From Karalla daura (taxonomy: Eukaryota; Chordata; Actinopteri; Chaetodontiformes; Leiognathidae), in contig CM055196.1 of the NCBI GenBank assembly GCA_029224185.1, positions 22,043,509-22,107,508 on the forward strand: a DNA stretch of 64,000 nt, written 5' to 3'. This document shows, piece after piece, positions 26,416 to 40,920 of this stretch. The notes beneath the pieces are model-generated. The model saw only the letters and a program-made list of their open reading frames with translations. It made no database searches and was not told where the DNA came from. Position numbers and translations under genes: made by a program. Every line of letters starts with the position of its first letter. The stretch's first letter is position 1.

Positions 26416-27447
26416 TTACCTGAGCGTCAGTCACCGTAACCCAAAACAAGACAGCTGCTTGACTTAGCGTCAAGCTGAAAGGAAACACCGGCAGGGCAGG
26501 GATGCAGAGAGGCGGGGGAGGCTGGGAGGGCACAAAGGGAGGAGAGCTGGGTGGGTTGATGGGGGTGAGGGGGGAAGGCAAGTTCATTTGCGTGCCAAGT
26601 TCATACGCGTGATGCCGAATGCTGGAGGCCTTGTCTGGAACAAACACGGTGTTGAAGGAAACGTTTATTTGGAGATAGGGTGGAAAGAAATGTAAATGTT
26701 GCCCCGTTGATAGGTATAGTCAATGACATGGAGTACATTCAAAACCACAAACTAACAAGACTGTACTGCACTTATTTATATCCAACCATAATAGAATTTG
26801 ACCAAATACCTGACTGTACAGGACCTTATTTAACCCTTGTTGCACTCACTCACCATATTTTAACTGCTCCTTGTTCCCTTACAGCCTGTATAGACACAAC
26901 GCCTCTAAACTTTTGAACTCAAGTGAACTTTCCAGACTTCAGCTTCTTCTTCCTTTCTCCTGGGCTTCTTCTGTTGTCAGAAGATGAAAAAATGAGCGGA
27001 GGTCAGGCGGGGCCCAGTGGCGGCCATATTTCCTGGGGCTCCCCCTGTGGTCTTCGCAGCCAAAAACACACACAGACAGACAGTGGGAGGATTCTGCCCT
27101 GACCTTTGACCCCAGCTGGGCTCCCTCTGGGTCAACAGAGGCCATGTTGCCATCTCTGCAGAGGCCAGCACCTGGATCACTGGACCCATCCACAAGGCTG
27201 TGTGTGTGTGTGTATGCACAGGGGCTCGGGGGGGGGGGGGCTCTCTCTGGGGAAATGAATCAGCCACTTAGTTCAGCCACCCCGCCCCCTCACTTACAGA
27301 GCTTGCTTCAGCGAGACCCAAAGGTCAACTCTCACCCTTTCTCGCATTTCTCTCTCTCTCTCTGCCATTTCTCACCTCCCCCACCTCTCTCATCAGAGGT
27401 GAACAAGGAACTATTTCAGAGTGATGTGAGAAACAGAGGTGGGTGCT

Positions 27448-27484
27448 GTGTGTGTGTGTGTGTGTGTACGTATATCTACATGTA

Positions 27485-27519
<35 letters not shown>
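27448..27519 (+). repeat. (TG)n-(GA)n compound microsatellite
   Basis: Two TG runs (27448-27467 and 27485-27502), separated by TACGTATATCTACATG, pass directly into a GA run of about nine units. Confidence 0.9.
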
Positions 27520-29012
27520 AATTGAGCATGTGGGTCACTTTTGTTCCGTCAGAGCACTATATCACCTCAAACATCTGCTCAGACATAAACGTAAATAATG
27601 CCAACATAAAAGTCACACACGCAGTTTATTTCAGAGCATATTACCGCTACTCATATTATTACTCAATTTATTCCTTGGCTTGCGTTCGGGTTGAAATAAC
27701 AGATGAGACTTTACGTGATATTCCGTGCCTTTGTTGGTGGGGTGCAAAAAGACCAAAAGCAGTCAGCTGTAATTGTACGTCTGAGGGAAAGCTGTAATTA
27801 CGTATTTTACATCTTACGAAGGTGTGGAGAGGAGTGAGTCTGCAGCAGACAATCAAAAAGCCTGTGAGATCACCGTCTAAGACGAAAAACCATTTCCTAA
27901 TCTGCTAAAGAACACCGCAAGCCCTGCTGAAAAAAGGCGTGCAGGTCGCGTATATGCACCTGGATCATGTGGATTTACACTGGGGATGGCAAATTGCTAA
28001 CCTCACAAGGAATGCTTTGTCAAAATTATGGCTCTGAGCGATTTGGTAAAATATGCTGAGCAGCATGATATCCATTCAACAACCACTCTTTTATCAAGGC
28101 GCATACCTCCTTACCCTCAAAATACCTCCCCCTTTGAAAGCTTGGTACAATCCATACGGTAAAGTATAACCCCGTGTAAAATGAGCAGGTTTCAGTGTGT
28201 GTGTGGCGTTGTGTCATTTTCTATTGGTAAACGCAGCCTCCGTGTCTAATTTTTCCCCCGGCTGGTGCCTGTGTGTGCGCCTGGAGAGTGTTTTGTTGCG
28301 TATGTGTTGTGCCCACAGTGTACCAGCTGGGGCTATCTCTTACCTGGTCACCTTATATGAGAGCAATGTGTGCCAAGGGCAAAGAGAGGGAGAGAGCGGA
28401 GCCAGATTTGTGCATCGTATAACACTCATACCCTCGTACCCGTACCCCCCCCCCCCGCCGCCCCACACACACTGTAAAAACGCCCACTGATGGAAAGTCG
28501 GCATCTGCCCAACACATCCCCGCCAGGCACCTGAACCCAGGCCGACACAGGAAGAGAAACTGGGGGCACACACACCCACACTGACACACCCCGGGGCAGA
28601 GAGGAGACAGGATACCGTTCTGGGGGAGACAGACATTGAGAAGCTGATTTGTGAGTGAGAGTGCATGGTGCTGTTATGGCTGACATCTGGCTGTAAGAGA
28701 ATCTGTGGCTACTTGGATGCCCGAAGGCCTGGGGCTGTTGACAGTGAACCCCCCTGCCCCCTCTTCCCTTCTCTCATCTTCTCCTGTCTGAAAGCAGGAT
28801 GGTTGGCCAGTGTGGCCCTTTCCACCAACTGCGGCTATACCACGCTCATCTTCATGACAGGTAATGGAAAAAAAGGAATAAGATACACACATTGATCCAC
28901 GTGATCGCAAGCTGGATTTCCATTTCACACAATGAAAGTGGAATTTCTGAAACACTTGTAGGTGTTTCCATTGAAGGAAGTTTTACTCATGAATTCTTCT
29001 TGGGGAAGATGG

Positions 29013-29164
<152 letters not shown>

Positions 29165-31693
29165 CTCTAATGAACTGAGAGATAGATAATGAACTCTATC
29201 TCTATCAGGACAAAAATGTTAAAAAACAAAACCTATGTAAGGAACAATCTTCCTCTAACCTCGTCCAGTTGTCCTTGACAACTGGTGCATTAAAAAAAGA
29301 AAAAAGAACCTACAGAGGTAATAAAAGGGGGGAGTCACATTGACAACACCCCATCCCGCAGCAGAGGGCCAGAACTGGAGATACCATTGTGCACCTCTGC
29401 GGCGTCCAGTTTCCGGCCCCTCGCATTGCCTCAGAGCAGCAGGCTGGTGCAACTGGATCTGTCAGCCGGGTCCATCAGATAGCCGCCATGGCTGCGTCTG
29501 CCTCTGTCTACCTGTCAGAGCTGTGTGGCTGTCATCCAGCCGCTCAGGCAGCCATTGCGCAGCCACCGCCCCTGCCTTATCAGGATAATGAGCTGCATTT
29601 AGGTCCATTATGAGCTGACCCCGAGGACTTTCTCTGCTGCTAAGCGGGGGCCTTGTGCCAGTGATGGACAGTGGGAATGCGATACAGGGCCGTGCTGTGC
29701 TGCGAGAGCAGGACTGCAGGGGATAGGAGAGGGGAAGCAGCGTATGCGGTGTCCGGCTGCCTCAGGTTCTTTAACTGTGTGATAGGACGAGAAAGTGTGA
29801 AAAAAGTTTACCCCTTTCCACAGGTTGTTCAGCCTACACACACCTCCTACATGTTCCTACAGTGTCCAGAGGGCTGCTTTAAAAATGTAAAGTCATTTGT
29901 AACATGTTCTGATAATGTGCATATTCAATGTGATATATAAATTTCTAAAACTTTGTCTGACTTCAGCATTGCTTTACATTTAAAGATCTGTGAGCTCCTC
30001 ATGACTGTTAGAAACAGCTCTGATGACAGCTTTGTGATTCTCACTTATTTGCCGGTACTCGTACTGAAAACACACTCACATTGGAAGGTAACGATCACAA
30101 AAAGGTACTCAAAACAGGTGACATTATCTGTCCATGGAGCAAGATAACTGTCAGGTGACAAGAACAAAACATTTCTGGATTTCTGGACTTTCAGCTACAG
30201 AACAGAGTGGGTAACTTTGTGGAGATGGGAGTCTAAGCTCCTGCTGCAGTGGTGAAGGTGCACTTCAGAGGGTAAAAGAGTTTTCATATCCAAAAAAGAA
30301 AAAAGTTTGAGAGGAAACAAACAACATAACAGACGTGTTGCTACGCTGGCTGAGAGCTTCAAAGTTTACCCCACTTCACACCAATTTGACACATAGATTA
30401 TTAAATAAATATTACATCTAGGGCTCATTGGTGGCACTGAGTGACACATGGCGGGGTCATCCAAAACCAACATGTCCGTCCTTTGAAGATTATAAACAGG
30501 CACAGGAAAGTTCCTGGAAATCCAGCCATCACTGCTGGTTGTTCTTGTCATGACCTGTGAAGTCCGAAATGTTCCTGAAGACTTTTGCCTTTTTATCTTC
30601 AGTGTAAACACCCAGCAGCAGCAGCAGCAGCTTGCCACATGTCAGCGCAGGTAGACACCGTTTTTATTTTCCAATGACGGCGCCTGACGCAAGTTCTCTC
30701 AGACCCCCCCCCCCCCTCCCCCCACCTCCCGGCTCCCGTACCTTGATTTCCTCTCCTGTCAGGTTGTTGTTTTGTGGTCTTGTAGCTGTCACAATGGATG
30801 AGGAGAGGCAGGAAAATATCCAGATCTCTCCAACCCGCAATCCTCGTAAAAGGGTTTAAAAAGGCCTTCCCCAGCGAGAGACTGTCTCTTCGGGTGAGGA
30901 ATCAAGTCAAACAACCCACCAAAGACAATGAATTCTGGCAGTTCTCTTTTAGCACTGAGCTGACAGCTGGTAGACTTATTTCATATCAACTGCAAGGCTC
31001 CAGTTTGTCCTTCATGAAGGACTTTAAGACCCCAACTTGTGGGCTGACTATGATCAGCCTGTAACACAATCTCCACATTAATCTATAGATGTACGTCGTT
31101 TTTTTCTCTGTATCATTTGAAACATGGAACCAACAGAAATCTGAAGTTGACTAAAATCAGAAATACACACACCAGAGAGAGAGCGAGTCTCACACATGGA
31201 CATGACACAAATAATCATTCATGCACAGTAATACCGAGATGACAAGCCACACAGACAGTTAATTTCGCTTCCCTGTAGCTCTCTTGTTATATCTCCCTCT
31301 CCCTCTTTCTTTCTCAATCAGTCAGCAGAGTTACAGTCTATTGATTGTGAGCTCCCAACAAGCTCCTCTTTGTGTTTTGCACCCACAAATTGCTATGAAG
31401 ACAAACCGCAAAAAAAGAGCGACGTAGAGAGTGGGAAAGTCTACAAAGCTATGTGACGCACACTCATTACCATCATCACACGGGATAATTAGTAAAAGAG
31501 GGTAAAAATAATGGCATCAATCAAAACAAAGACTCCCAGGGGTGGGGGTGGGGGGTGGGGGGGTCGTGGATGGACGGGCAAAAGAGGGGAACCCGAAATC
31601 CTGCCAAAAGTGGCGGGAAGACGAGTCAGCAGAATGAAACCCATGGGAACTGTGAGTCAGGGAGCGTGCACTTCAAAAGTGGATGACAAATGC

Positions 31694-31845
31694 ACACACG
31701 CACACACACACACACACACACATACACACACGCACATACACGTACACACATTGTAAATACACGTACACACACTTATTTGCAAGAAAAAAAACACAATTGA
31801 ACGCACCTGTGCCATTTCCGTAAGCGTGCATGCATGAATGCTCAT

Positions 31846-31872
<27 letters not shown>
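31694..31872 (+). repeat. Pair of (CA)n microsatellites
   Basis: Runs at 31701-31722 and 31845-31872, linked by CA-rich, ACGTACAC-containing sequence. Possibly a local duplication of one array. Confidence 0.85.
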
Positions 31873-31877
<5 letters not shown>

Positions 31878-34611
31878 ACACGCAACGCACCCATTTACAG
31901 CTGCCCAAAAATTACTACCACATAAAGGCACTCTAAATACAGCAACAAGCCAGATTTTCCATGTTCTGGTGTTTTTAAGCTTGATGTGATTCATCCAGAC
32001 GTCTCTCTGCAAACTCCACTTTTATTGATGTTGCTAAAGTTTACTGTTCGCCAAACAAAGATGGTGAAAGTTCACCGACAACAGGCCCCCGAGCTGTGTT
32101 GGGTCCGCTGTGACCTCATGACTAATTCAACTGAGCGGTGACATTGGATATTTCTCAAGACGGGGGACCACTGTGGCTGAGCAACTTGGAAAAAAAAAAA
32201 AAAGCTCTGAAGAGATTAATGATTTATTGGCCGTCAAATGGTTAATGGCTTGCGGTGTTTGTCGGAGCAACCTTATCTGTATGACTGCAGCACGCCTGGC
32301 TGACTGCTTTGCATGAGTCTAACAAAATACCCATAGGCTCTTTCTCTCACTCTGCAGTTTTGATGACTTACAGCTGGAATTATATGTTAATGTATCCAAA
32401 CAGCATTCAAATGCAATACAATTAAGAATGCAAAGCTTACTCTTTTGCCTTTATACCAAACAAACTTACACTCACAAAGAATCCTTCATTTTGCGGTAGC
32501 TGCTTAAATTCGTTTTGAAACAATAGAGCACAGTTTAGCTTATAAGAAGCAACAAAAGCGAATGGTAGTTTGGTTTGATTGCTGCTTGTTTGTTGGTCAG
32601 AAGCCTGATGACTTGAAGAGGGCGCTGCATGGTGTGTTTTCTTGGCTTTGTTAGCTGGAAAGAGTAATTGTACCAGTCTTAAGTGTCCCGTTTTTTACGA
32701 GCCACATTAGTGTTTTCCATCAAGCTGCAATTACGGGCTATTCATACACAGGGCAGGCCCTCCTCAGCCAGCACTGCTTGGTTGCTTTCTGGGAACGTCT
32801 AGCAGACATAAGCTACCTATTGATATGCAAAGCATATATGCCTTGTTATGCAAACATACATGAGTTAGAGGTCTATAGGCACTGGCAAAAAAACACTGCA
32901 GACCTCATGCAAATATGGACACGGAGTAGATGAACTTAAACAAAATTAGGCTGGACTCCATGGAAATGTGTCACCTATTTTTAGAGCAGTTTGGAAATGT
33001 TAGGTTAAGTAACTTTTCCAGGTGAGAATACTAAAAAAGCCTCAGATATGGGGAGAGCAGTAAAGCTTTTATTACCTGCTGGACATTGGTCTCTAATGCA
33101 TAAACTGAATAACGTCACTCTCTCAGTATGTCCCCTCCCTCGCTAAAAAACCACGGATAATACCAAAAAGTTACGCCACTGACAAAATATGCCAATGATT
33201 TACCCATATATACTACAGACTTTGAGCAGTGGCCACAGTCATGTAGTCAGAAACCACACCCTGGTGCTACGTAATGCTTACATATCAAAAAAGAGGCATG
33301 GTACATCCCGGTGTTCCACATGCTTCTTCCCTCACAACCACAGTGGGACTAAGAATTTCAGCCATTCCTACAAATGAGCTTTCCATTACTGGGGAGAAGG
33401 GATGATGGCTAGTTAGGTTAAGTTTAGTCAAATCAAATTAAGTCTTTAGTTTTTAGTGCTTGGGTTTTTGGCTTTCAAAGTCCTCTCCCATCATCTGCTA
33501 CTTTTGCCTGCATATATACAAGCAGTATTTTCCAATAGTTCCAATTGGGAGAATTAGGATAGTTGAAAGATTTTAGAGTCAGTAAACCATGTAATGCTAG
33601 GTGATCTGACCACTGTGTTTCTCTAAATTATACTTTGTTATGAAAGATTTATTTTCTTGTTGAGACTGGTCATTGGGTCGGCTGTGGCTTCACCACAAGT
33701 TCACCCAGTCGCTGCTCCTTTTCTTACCTCCAGGTAGCGATTCCGAAATCATTCCATAACCCCAAAACAAAGCCGCTTAGTGTCTGTCCATTTTGAGAAG
33801 TGTTTTTGTTTTAATTATTAGCTCACAAGTTTTCTTTAGGCTGCTGTTGGGCGCTTTATGGACTGAGAATAGCCTGGCTTGGACGGCAAGTCGTAGTCAA
33901 TGAATAACAATTGTTAAAAAACAATGAAAGTCTCTCAGTCCAGTCCATCAACAGATCTGTATAGTAGCTGTTTTTCTAAATTCAAGGGACACACATACTG
34001 GTCTTTCTTTCTTTTATGTTTGGGTCGTGATTCCTTCAGATGCCGTGACCATTTATTTTGAATATCTGATTAATTAAGATATTAACTGCATCTCTGTTGA
34101 GGTGTTTCACGGCCTTGCGCTGATTAATAAATAACCCGAAGAGGCACTAAAATCGGATGATATTTTAAACGTTCCTCCCTTTCCTGAGAAACAAGTGAGT
34201 TTTTATGTTGCAATAAATGTTGCTCACGATAGCAGAGGAGCAGGAGCCGTGGTTGTAGAGCAAACGCTCGCGTGGCTGGTTAATGTGTAACCTGCTCGAC
34301 AGGTGCTGCAGGAACAGAGGACACCCTGCTTTGTCACTTGTGTCCAAACCGTCTCTTTGATGCTCCCTGAAGTCTTCCTCAAAGAGTCCGAGCCAACAAA
34401 GCAAAGCTGATTGATCAAAGGCTGCGTGACAACAAACATGCTCCTGAACACACAGTAATGAGTGGAGCCGATGGAGCCCCCCCCCTCACCAAGAGTGAGC
34501 CTGCTATGCTGATTGAGAGCAAATTATCACTTATTTTAGTGTGGACTGGCCTTTCTAAATTGGAAATGGAGCAAAAAACAACATGTGGCCTCTTGATCTC
34601 AATTGTGTGAA

Positions 34612-34668
34612 GATAATAGATAAGATAATGTACTTCACTCATCCCCTTGGGGAAATTCATGAATCCTC
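34612..34668 (+). repeat. Teleost repeat tail, second copy
   Basis: (AGATAAT)-like stretch, then GTACTTCACTCATCCCC and TTGGGGAAATTCATGAATCC, matching the TTTATTGATCCC...GGGGAAATTC consensus terminus. Same type as 2452-2515. Confidence 0.45.
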
Positions 34669-37639
34669 CAACTCAAACACTTTGCAGTATATAGAGGCAA
34701 AGACAATTCACTACCAGCTTATGAAGATCTAAACAATCTTTTAACATGCAAGATCTGAATGAAATGATCGAATTTGATGTGATAGAAAATGTGAGACAAA
34801 TGGGGGAATACGTTTGAAGGTTTTACTGTTCAATTAGAAAGACAAAGCATCTTTTCTTTTTGTTTGTTTTGTTTTGTCAGTTTGGCATGAACTTCCACCA
34901 TCCATGAACCGTTATTCAAATGACTAACGGAGCTGTTTTTCTTTTCTCTTTTTTTTAAGGCCATGGTCTGAATGCATCCTTGCTCCTCACCAGTTGCCAT
35001 CAAACGCAGCCAAAACTACCAAAAAAGCATGTAAGGAAAATGGCAGCAGCAGCAGTGTGAAACTCACTGGCAGAGCCTCGGGTAGTGGTCGGCCACCAAC
35101 ACTCAGCTGGACACCCGGCTCTCCGCACTCGCTGTGTCTGCGCCATTAGCAACCATACAGGCCTTAAAGAACAAGCTTTTTCCTGCCACACTAGATTTGG
35201 GCCATTTGGCCGGGATAGGATGGGCTGAACGATGGGAAAATCTCAACATACAAGTGCTCGAAAGCGTGGGAAAATGCGCTCCCATGTTACCGCACCATTC
35301 ACCCTCAATTTCATGGCAGGGCTTTAAAATGTCACAAAGTGCGATAACGCTTTACAGATAGCTTAAGGTCTATCAGAGGAGACTTTACACCCAGGAGTAT
35401 AGCATGAAAGAAGGTGGGACATGTTTTATTTTGAAGTCTTTACACATCAGTGTAGGTTTGCTGCTCTTTGGAGCAGTGAATGCATCACTTACTGAGGCTT
35501 CTACCTTCACACGGCCACTGTGAGAAGCTGTTCAAGGCACTTGGAGTTTTCAAATATGCAGTGAAAGGGCAGACAGCCTACTTCTCTATTCTTTGAATAA
35601 CGTGACATGCAGCATTTCATTAGAAATGTTTCTTCAAATTTCTGGTATGAGTCAGTTCTTCTTAGGAAAAGTTTTGGTTGACAGGTCATCTAATTTACGT
35701 GTGATGTGCTTCATTAAAAAGCTTTACTTCCTCAAACCCTTCCGTTTGCAGGCTATTGTGACGTCAAGATCGTCTGAGTGATTGCGAGGCGGTGGATATT
35801 TGTGTCCGTGCTGTCAGCGTTTCTTCACCAGACCTGTCACACTGCATCTTGTGATACAGCAACCGCACGGGCCTGATGGCAAGCCCAGCGCACGCATGAC
35901 TCAGCCACCTTAGAGAGAGATTTAGCGGATCTGCTCCGACCAAGCTGCATGTGGTTTCACTTTAAGGCTCTAACATGCCGTGCATCAAACACAATACTGC
36001 GAACTGGATGAGTGGATTTACATTAAGGTGTGTGTGGTAAATCTCCATGCACAAAGCCAGCGGTGAGTGTTTGTATATGTGTGTGTGTGTGTGTGAGTGA
36101 GTGTGCAAGCATGTGTGTGTGTGTCCTCCAGTAGAAGTGACCACTAATGAGCGACTGTAGCAGAGTGACCCTGTGGTCTGTGGAGTGAGCCAACGCGCTG
36201 TGGCTGAAAACACGCACGCACATGCACACAAGTGTATGAATATTCACTTATAGGCCAGTGTGTGTGTGCGTGTGTGTGTTTTTCTGTGTGTAAGTGTGTA
36301 TCATGATGACCACCACCCCCTCATTACCTCCATCATGGCTGGAAACAATCAGCCACTCTGCCCCAGTTGTAGGCCAGAGTCAGGCGCTGCAGACCTGCAG
36401 ACCTAGCATTAGCGAAGCCTCCATCACCACAGCCTGACTGGCCTCAGATTGGATCCAGCTTTCCAAACTATGGGCAGAATCATCTCACAAACCCAAATCA
36501 AAATAGCCTCTTTTTTCACCCCCACACCCCCACCCCTCCATTTCAACCATACATGCTGGATGCCTGGACTCAAGATTTATTGATCGCTATAGCATGTGAA
36601 GATGTGAGATCAAGATGTGATGTTTAATTTGAGGCTTCATGCTTGGACAGTGAGAACCCAACTGCCATTCACAGCTTATTATTAGCATGATTTGTTTATG
36701 TTCTTTAAGCATAAATGCATTAAGTGGACAGGCGTGCCTAGATACAGCCACCTTTACACAAAATGAACTTTTCTCCACTTCTGTAGCTTTTAGAAGAGGG
36801 TAAAGGCAAGAGTCTGACTCTCCCATTGAGTTATGCATGGCTAGCAGCAATGAGTTGTGTTTTTGTTTATGTTGACATATTTCACATACAGTATGCTATG
36901 TCCATCACTGACATTACTTCTAAGGGTCTTACTGTACCTCTACCAGGAAAAGGTTCACAGTGTTGGGTAGTTCCTGGATGGTTACCCCCTTTTAACCAAC
37001 CAGTCTTTATGACTGAAACTTTAAAACCAAATAATATAACTGAAGTAACTGAAATAACTGAAGAGGTGTGTTGTCTTGTTGAGATAATGCTCTTTTAATT
37101 AGCAGCCTCGTTTCTTTTTCTTTTCCTCTTTCCTAACAGCATTTTGATTCTGAACAAGCAATAATCACTTCCCTCTCCGTCCCCCACATGAACCCACCAT
37201 GCTGTCTGTCGGATCTGGCCTCTGCTTAGGCCTGTGGTAACTGGGATTCTACTGACCACTGGTCAGGTCAAGACAGAGAGAAGTAAAACAAAGTGGTTGT
37301 ATGAAACGTGACTGAAGCTATGATGCTGGTGGTTGGATATCGTGTCCTCATGCCACGTCCGACTGCTGCTGACCTCTCCATTGCACAATGAAAAAGGAAA
37401 AAAAATTAAATATAAACTCTTCATCTTATCTCTCATCTTGACGTGACACCAAATCTGGTTGAATGTGGTTGAAATTTTTAATAAACTGTACACTTTTGAT
37501 TTATTAAAACAGAAACTTCTTGTTATTTCTGTTTCATTATCATTTATTCTAGTAAAACGTGACATAAATGGGTCAACTTCCATATTCCGATCATTCGTGG
37601 AATATACTGTTCTTGTGACTCAGATTGGGACATATTTCT

Positions 37640-37830
37640 TAATCATGCATTGCATGCACAGGGCGTAGGCAGGACTCTGAACGGGTCTCGAGCCAATCAT
37701 AGGACACTTACACACACAAGCCATTCAGTCTCACACTCACAGTGTCTGTATTTAATCTCTTTCCCAGACTCGGATTCAAACCAGAGACCTTCTGGCTAGT
37801 GCCACTCACTGACCACCCTGAATTTTTTTC
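37640..37830 (-). mobile_element. DANA/Mermaid-like SINE remnant, antisense
   Basis: Contains GAGCCAATCATAGGACACTTACACACACAAGCCATTCA, then TCTTTCCCAGACTCGGATTC, AAACCAGAGACCTTCTGGCT and TGCCACTCACTGACCACC. These are the reversed tail and head blocks of the SINE. The middle is missing. Confidence 0.55.
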
Positions 37831-38239
37831 ACTTTTTACTCGAAAAATCTGTTGACATTTTTCTTTAAACTTGCAGAAGTAGTGAAACATCTAGAAGAAC
37901 TTTTTTTACACCACCATGCAGGCATAAACAAAAAGCTTTTCAATTCTAACGTTGTATTAAGAACTTTATAAGTCAAGAAAATGAGTGTAACACTGATGAA
38001 AAGAAACAAAAAGATCAGTCAAAGAACCAACTGCTCCACATGACTGTTGTGGCTCAGCAGACACAGTTGCTTCCCTTCCGGCAGGTGTGTAATTGTACGA
38101 GGTGTGCGTGTGTGAAACAGACAATACACTTTGTACAGTTGTACTACAACACATTCCTGTCTAACAGCTGATGACTAATGGCTCATCTCTGACAGTCCGA
38201 GGTAAACCACAGCCCACGTGACAGCTAGGCTCGCACGCT

Positions 38240-38281
38240 CACACACAGACACACACACACACACACACACACATACACACA
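38240..38281 (+). repeat. (CA)n microsatellite
   Basis: Pure CA at 38249-38273 with interrupted flanks. It reads as (UG)n in the kcnq1 transcript. Confidence 0.9.
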
Positions 38282-38728
38282 CGCGCACACCCAGATACCA
38301 ACACACAAAGACCATTCCAACCTTTCCTTGACGCGGAAAATGACCTTTGATGTACATGTAAAGTTATGCTGAAGTGTACAAAACAGATGTACATATGCAT
38401 GTGTACACATACACACATACACGCTGGGCAGAGGACAGTAAGAGCAGGCCAGGCTGTTATTCTAGTGCAGGCTGGCTGAGTTGACCGTGTAATCTCCAGG
38501 GTGGAGTCCATATTGGGTTTCTAGGCAATTCACTGTTTTTGGCCCGCTTGTTTTGTGATTTAGCTCAAGCAAAAAAGACAGAGGGGGAGATAGAAAGGAG
38601 AGAGACAGAGAGATTGAGAGAGCGAGAGGACAACAAGTGTGGGTTGTTTTTCTTTCTGCCCGGCATATTGTTGATGAGTTGTAATGCAGTGTAATACAAG
38701 TGGTGGTTAACCTCAACGCCCGAGTGGA

Positions 38729-38732
<4 letters not shown>

Positions 38733-38768
<36 letters not shown>
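38733..38768 (+). repeat. (GA)n microsatellite
   Basis: About 17 GA units followed by a purine-rich stretch to 38880. (CU)n in the kcnq1 transcript. Confidence 0.95.
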
Positions 38769-38774
<6 letters not shown>

Positions 38775-39664
38775 CCGATGAAGGGAAAGAAAGGCGAAAC
38801 AAAAGGAGCAATGGAAAAAGAAAAGAGGAAGGAGAGAGCAGGCGAGACAAAGGAGGAGACAGATATAGAGAGAAGCTTAAGGGGGTGGGAGGGTTGTTCT
38901 CAAGAAACTTGTGGAAAACAAAGTTGTCTGGTGTCGTGGCCACGCCCGCTGCGCATTTTGTTTACAGTCCTGGTGGAAATGCGCTGCGGAGACATGACAT
39001 GACGACTTACGACTTGCAATAGATACCATCTGTCATTGTTGAGCATGGGAGATAAGGCCACAAAGGCTGTCAGGGCTGTCATTGTCGAATGCCTTCACTG
39101 GCAAATAGCTCTTTATCACACTGATTTAAAGGGACAGCACGGCATTTTAAAAGAAAAGCTACTTTTCTTCGAGACTTAGCTCCTTTGACTTAGCTTGAGG
39201 AGCTGATTTTAAATTCCAGATCAAGTTCATGTTGGTTTCGAGCAGTTCATGATAGAAATGGAAATACACTGGACGCGTTACACAATTCCAACTTTAATTC
39301 TGCACAATAACGTATCCACAGACGCAATCAACAAAACAATTTGTGAAAAGTAAATACATTTCTTTTTATCCAGTACAAATGACCCAAAGTTTAGTTGCAA
39401 AGATTATTATTTAGACAAACTAATTAATCACAAAAAAGTAATCAACAGAAGAGTCTCTGTTTAACATAATCCTCGTTTAACAAGTAATAATTAAGTAGAC
39501 TGTGATTACCTCCATCTAAAACTGCAGTTGCGTGAGAGCTAAGAAGAGATTGTTTTGATTTTTCAGCAGCCATCTGCCGTAGCACGCTGTCACACCGGTG
39601 ACATGGCAGTCTCAACGGCTGCTGTGACAGACGACAGACACCCAACTGGCATGGGGAGGGGCCA

Positions 39665-39756
<92 letters not shown>

Positions 39757-39764
39757 ACACACAC
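39665..39764 (+). repeat. Long (CA)n microsatellite
   Basis: About 43 uninterrupted CA units, then ATACACACACAC. Among the longest dinucleotide arrays in the window. Confidence 0.97.
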
Positions 39765-40080
39765 CCCAACACACATACAGCACCTGCATTCCCACAGTAG
39801 TCCAAGTCAACAGTCACCGCCCATCCCCCCCTGCACTGACTGTCTAGCGGAGGGGGGGGGGGCCTTGGAGAGACAGAGAGCAGGGAGTGATTTAAGCTTT
39901 TCTCCCCTGGTTGAGGGAAGCTGGAGGGGCCTGGAGTGGAGGTGGGAGTCGAGGGGGGGGAGTGATGGGGGGGTGGCAGAGGAAAAGGGAGGAGAGCGAT
40001 ACAGCTGAGACAGCAGATCTCTGTGGAGGCCCGATGCCAATGTCAAGGTGCTGAGTGAGCTGTGCTGAGAACTACACGTA

Positions 40081-40102
40081 CACACACACACACACACACA
40101 CA
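40081..40102 (+). repeat. (CA)n microsatellite
   Basis: Eleven CA units, about 130 bp before the longer array at 40232. Confidence 0.9.
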
Positions 40103-40227
40103 GGCTTTCTCTGCATCTGAGGTCAAAAATAGCTCCACGCACAAACACACTCCTTACTCCTTCCTGCAGAGCTTGATAGTGAGCACATGCACAATGCAGG
40201 CCCGCTCGGATGCAAGCAAACGCACAC

Positions 40228-40231
<4 letters not shown>

Positions 40232-40296
<65 letters not shown>
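40232..40296 (+). repeat. (CA)n microsatellite
   Basis: About 32 CA units. The 267-codon minus-strand open frame across 39807-40607 is built on this and the neighbouring array and is not a gene. Confidence 0.95.
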
Positions 40297-40300
<4 letters not shown>

Positions 40301-40689
40301 TACATGCTCTCAAGTAGCCTCTCAGCCTCTTTCCTCCAGAGGAAACTCTTGCTGCTTCCCTCTTCACCTCTCGAGTCGTGCACAGCCTCCTGTCAGCCGA
40401 GACAAACTGACAGGACGAGACACACTGTGGCACAAGCAGGCAGAGCAGCCTCCATTGTGCTCTAATTACCAGGCCTGCTGGGATGACCTCTAACCCCCAG
40501 ACACAGGCTGTTTGACCAACGGTGGACTGGTGGGAATGACACCCTTGGCCGACACTGACCTTTCCATGTTCACTTCTCACCACAAGCTGTCCAGGAGTGC
40601 ACTTCATGTGTCTGTGTGTGTGTGTGTGTGTGTTTGGGTGTCAGTACTGCACACTGTTCTGAAATGGATCAGAGAATGTCTGATTTGAG

Positions 40690-40920
40690 TTACAGTGGTT
40701 GCAGTCAGACCAGGGGCCTTTCTGTGTGGGATTTGCAGATTCCTCTGTCTGTTGTCTGTTGTTGGACTGTCTCCCACAGTCCAACAACATGCATGTTCAG
40801 AGTGATTGGAGACACAATTACTGTGTGTGTGTGAGTGAATGTAGTTTTCACCTGTTCACCCAGATTTGAACCAGAAAACATCTGGTTGAATGCTTTACTC
40901 CTTAACCTCAAGGCCACCAC
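40690..40920. mobile_element. Composite SINE remnant, sense piece then antisense piece
   Basis: 40697-40815 is sense: CAGACCAGGGGCCTTTCTGTG, then CCCACAGTCCAACAACATGC. 40850-40920 is antisense head sequence: TTCACCCAGATTTGAACCAG, then CTTAACCTCAAGGCCACC. Two insertions or an inversion of one copy would explain it. Confidence 0.55.

Noticed and set aside
39807..40607. A 267-codon minus-strand open frame
   Set aside because: Its centre is a CVCVCV run from the CA arrays. The flanks match no domain and have no splice or start context.
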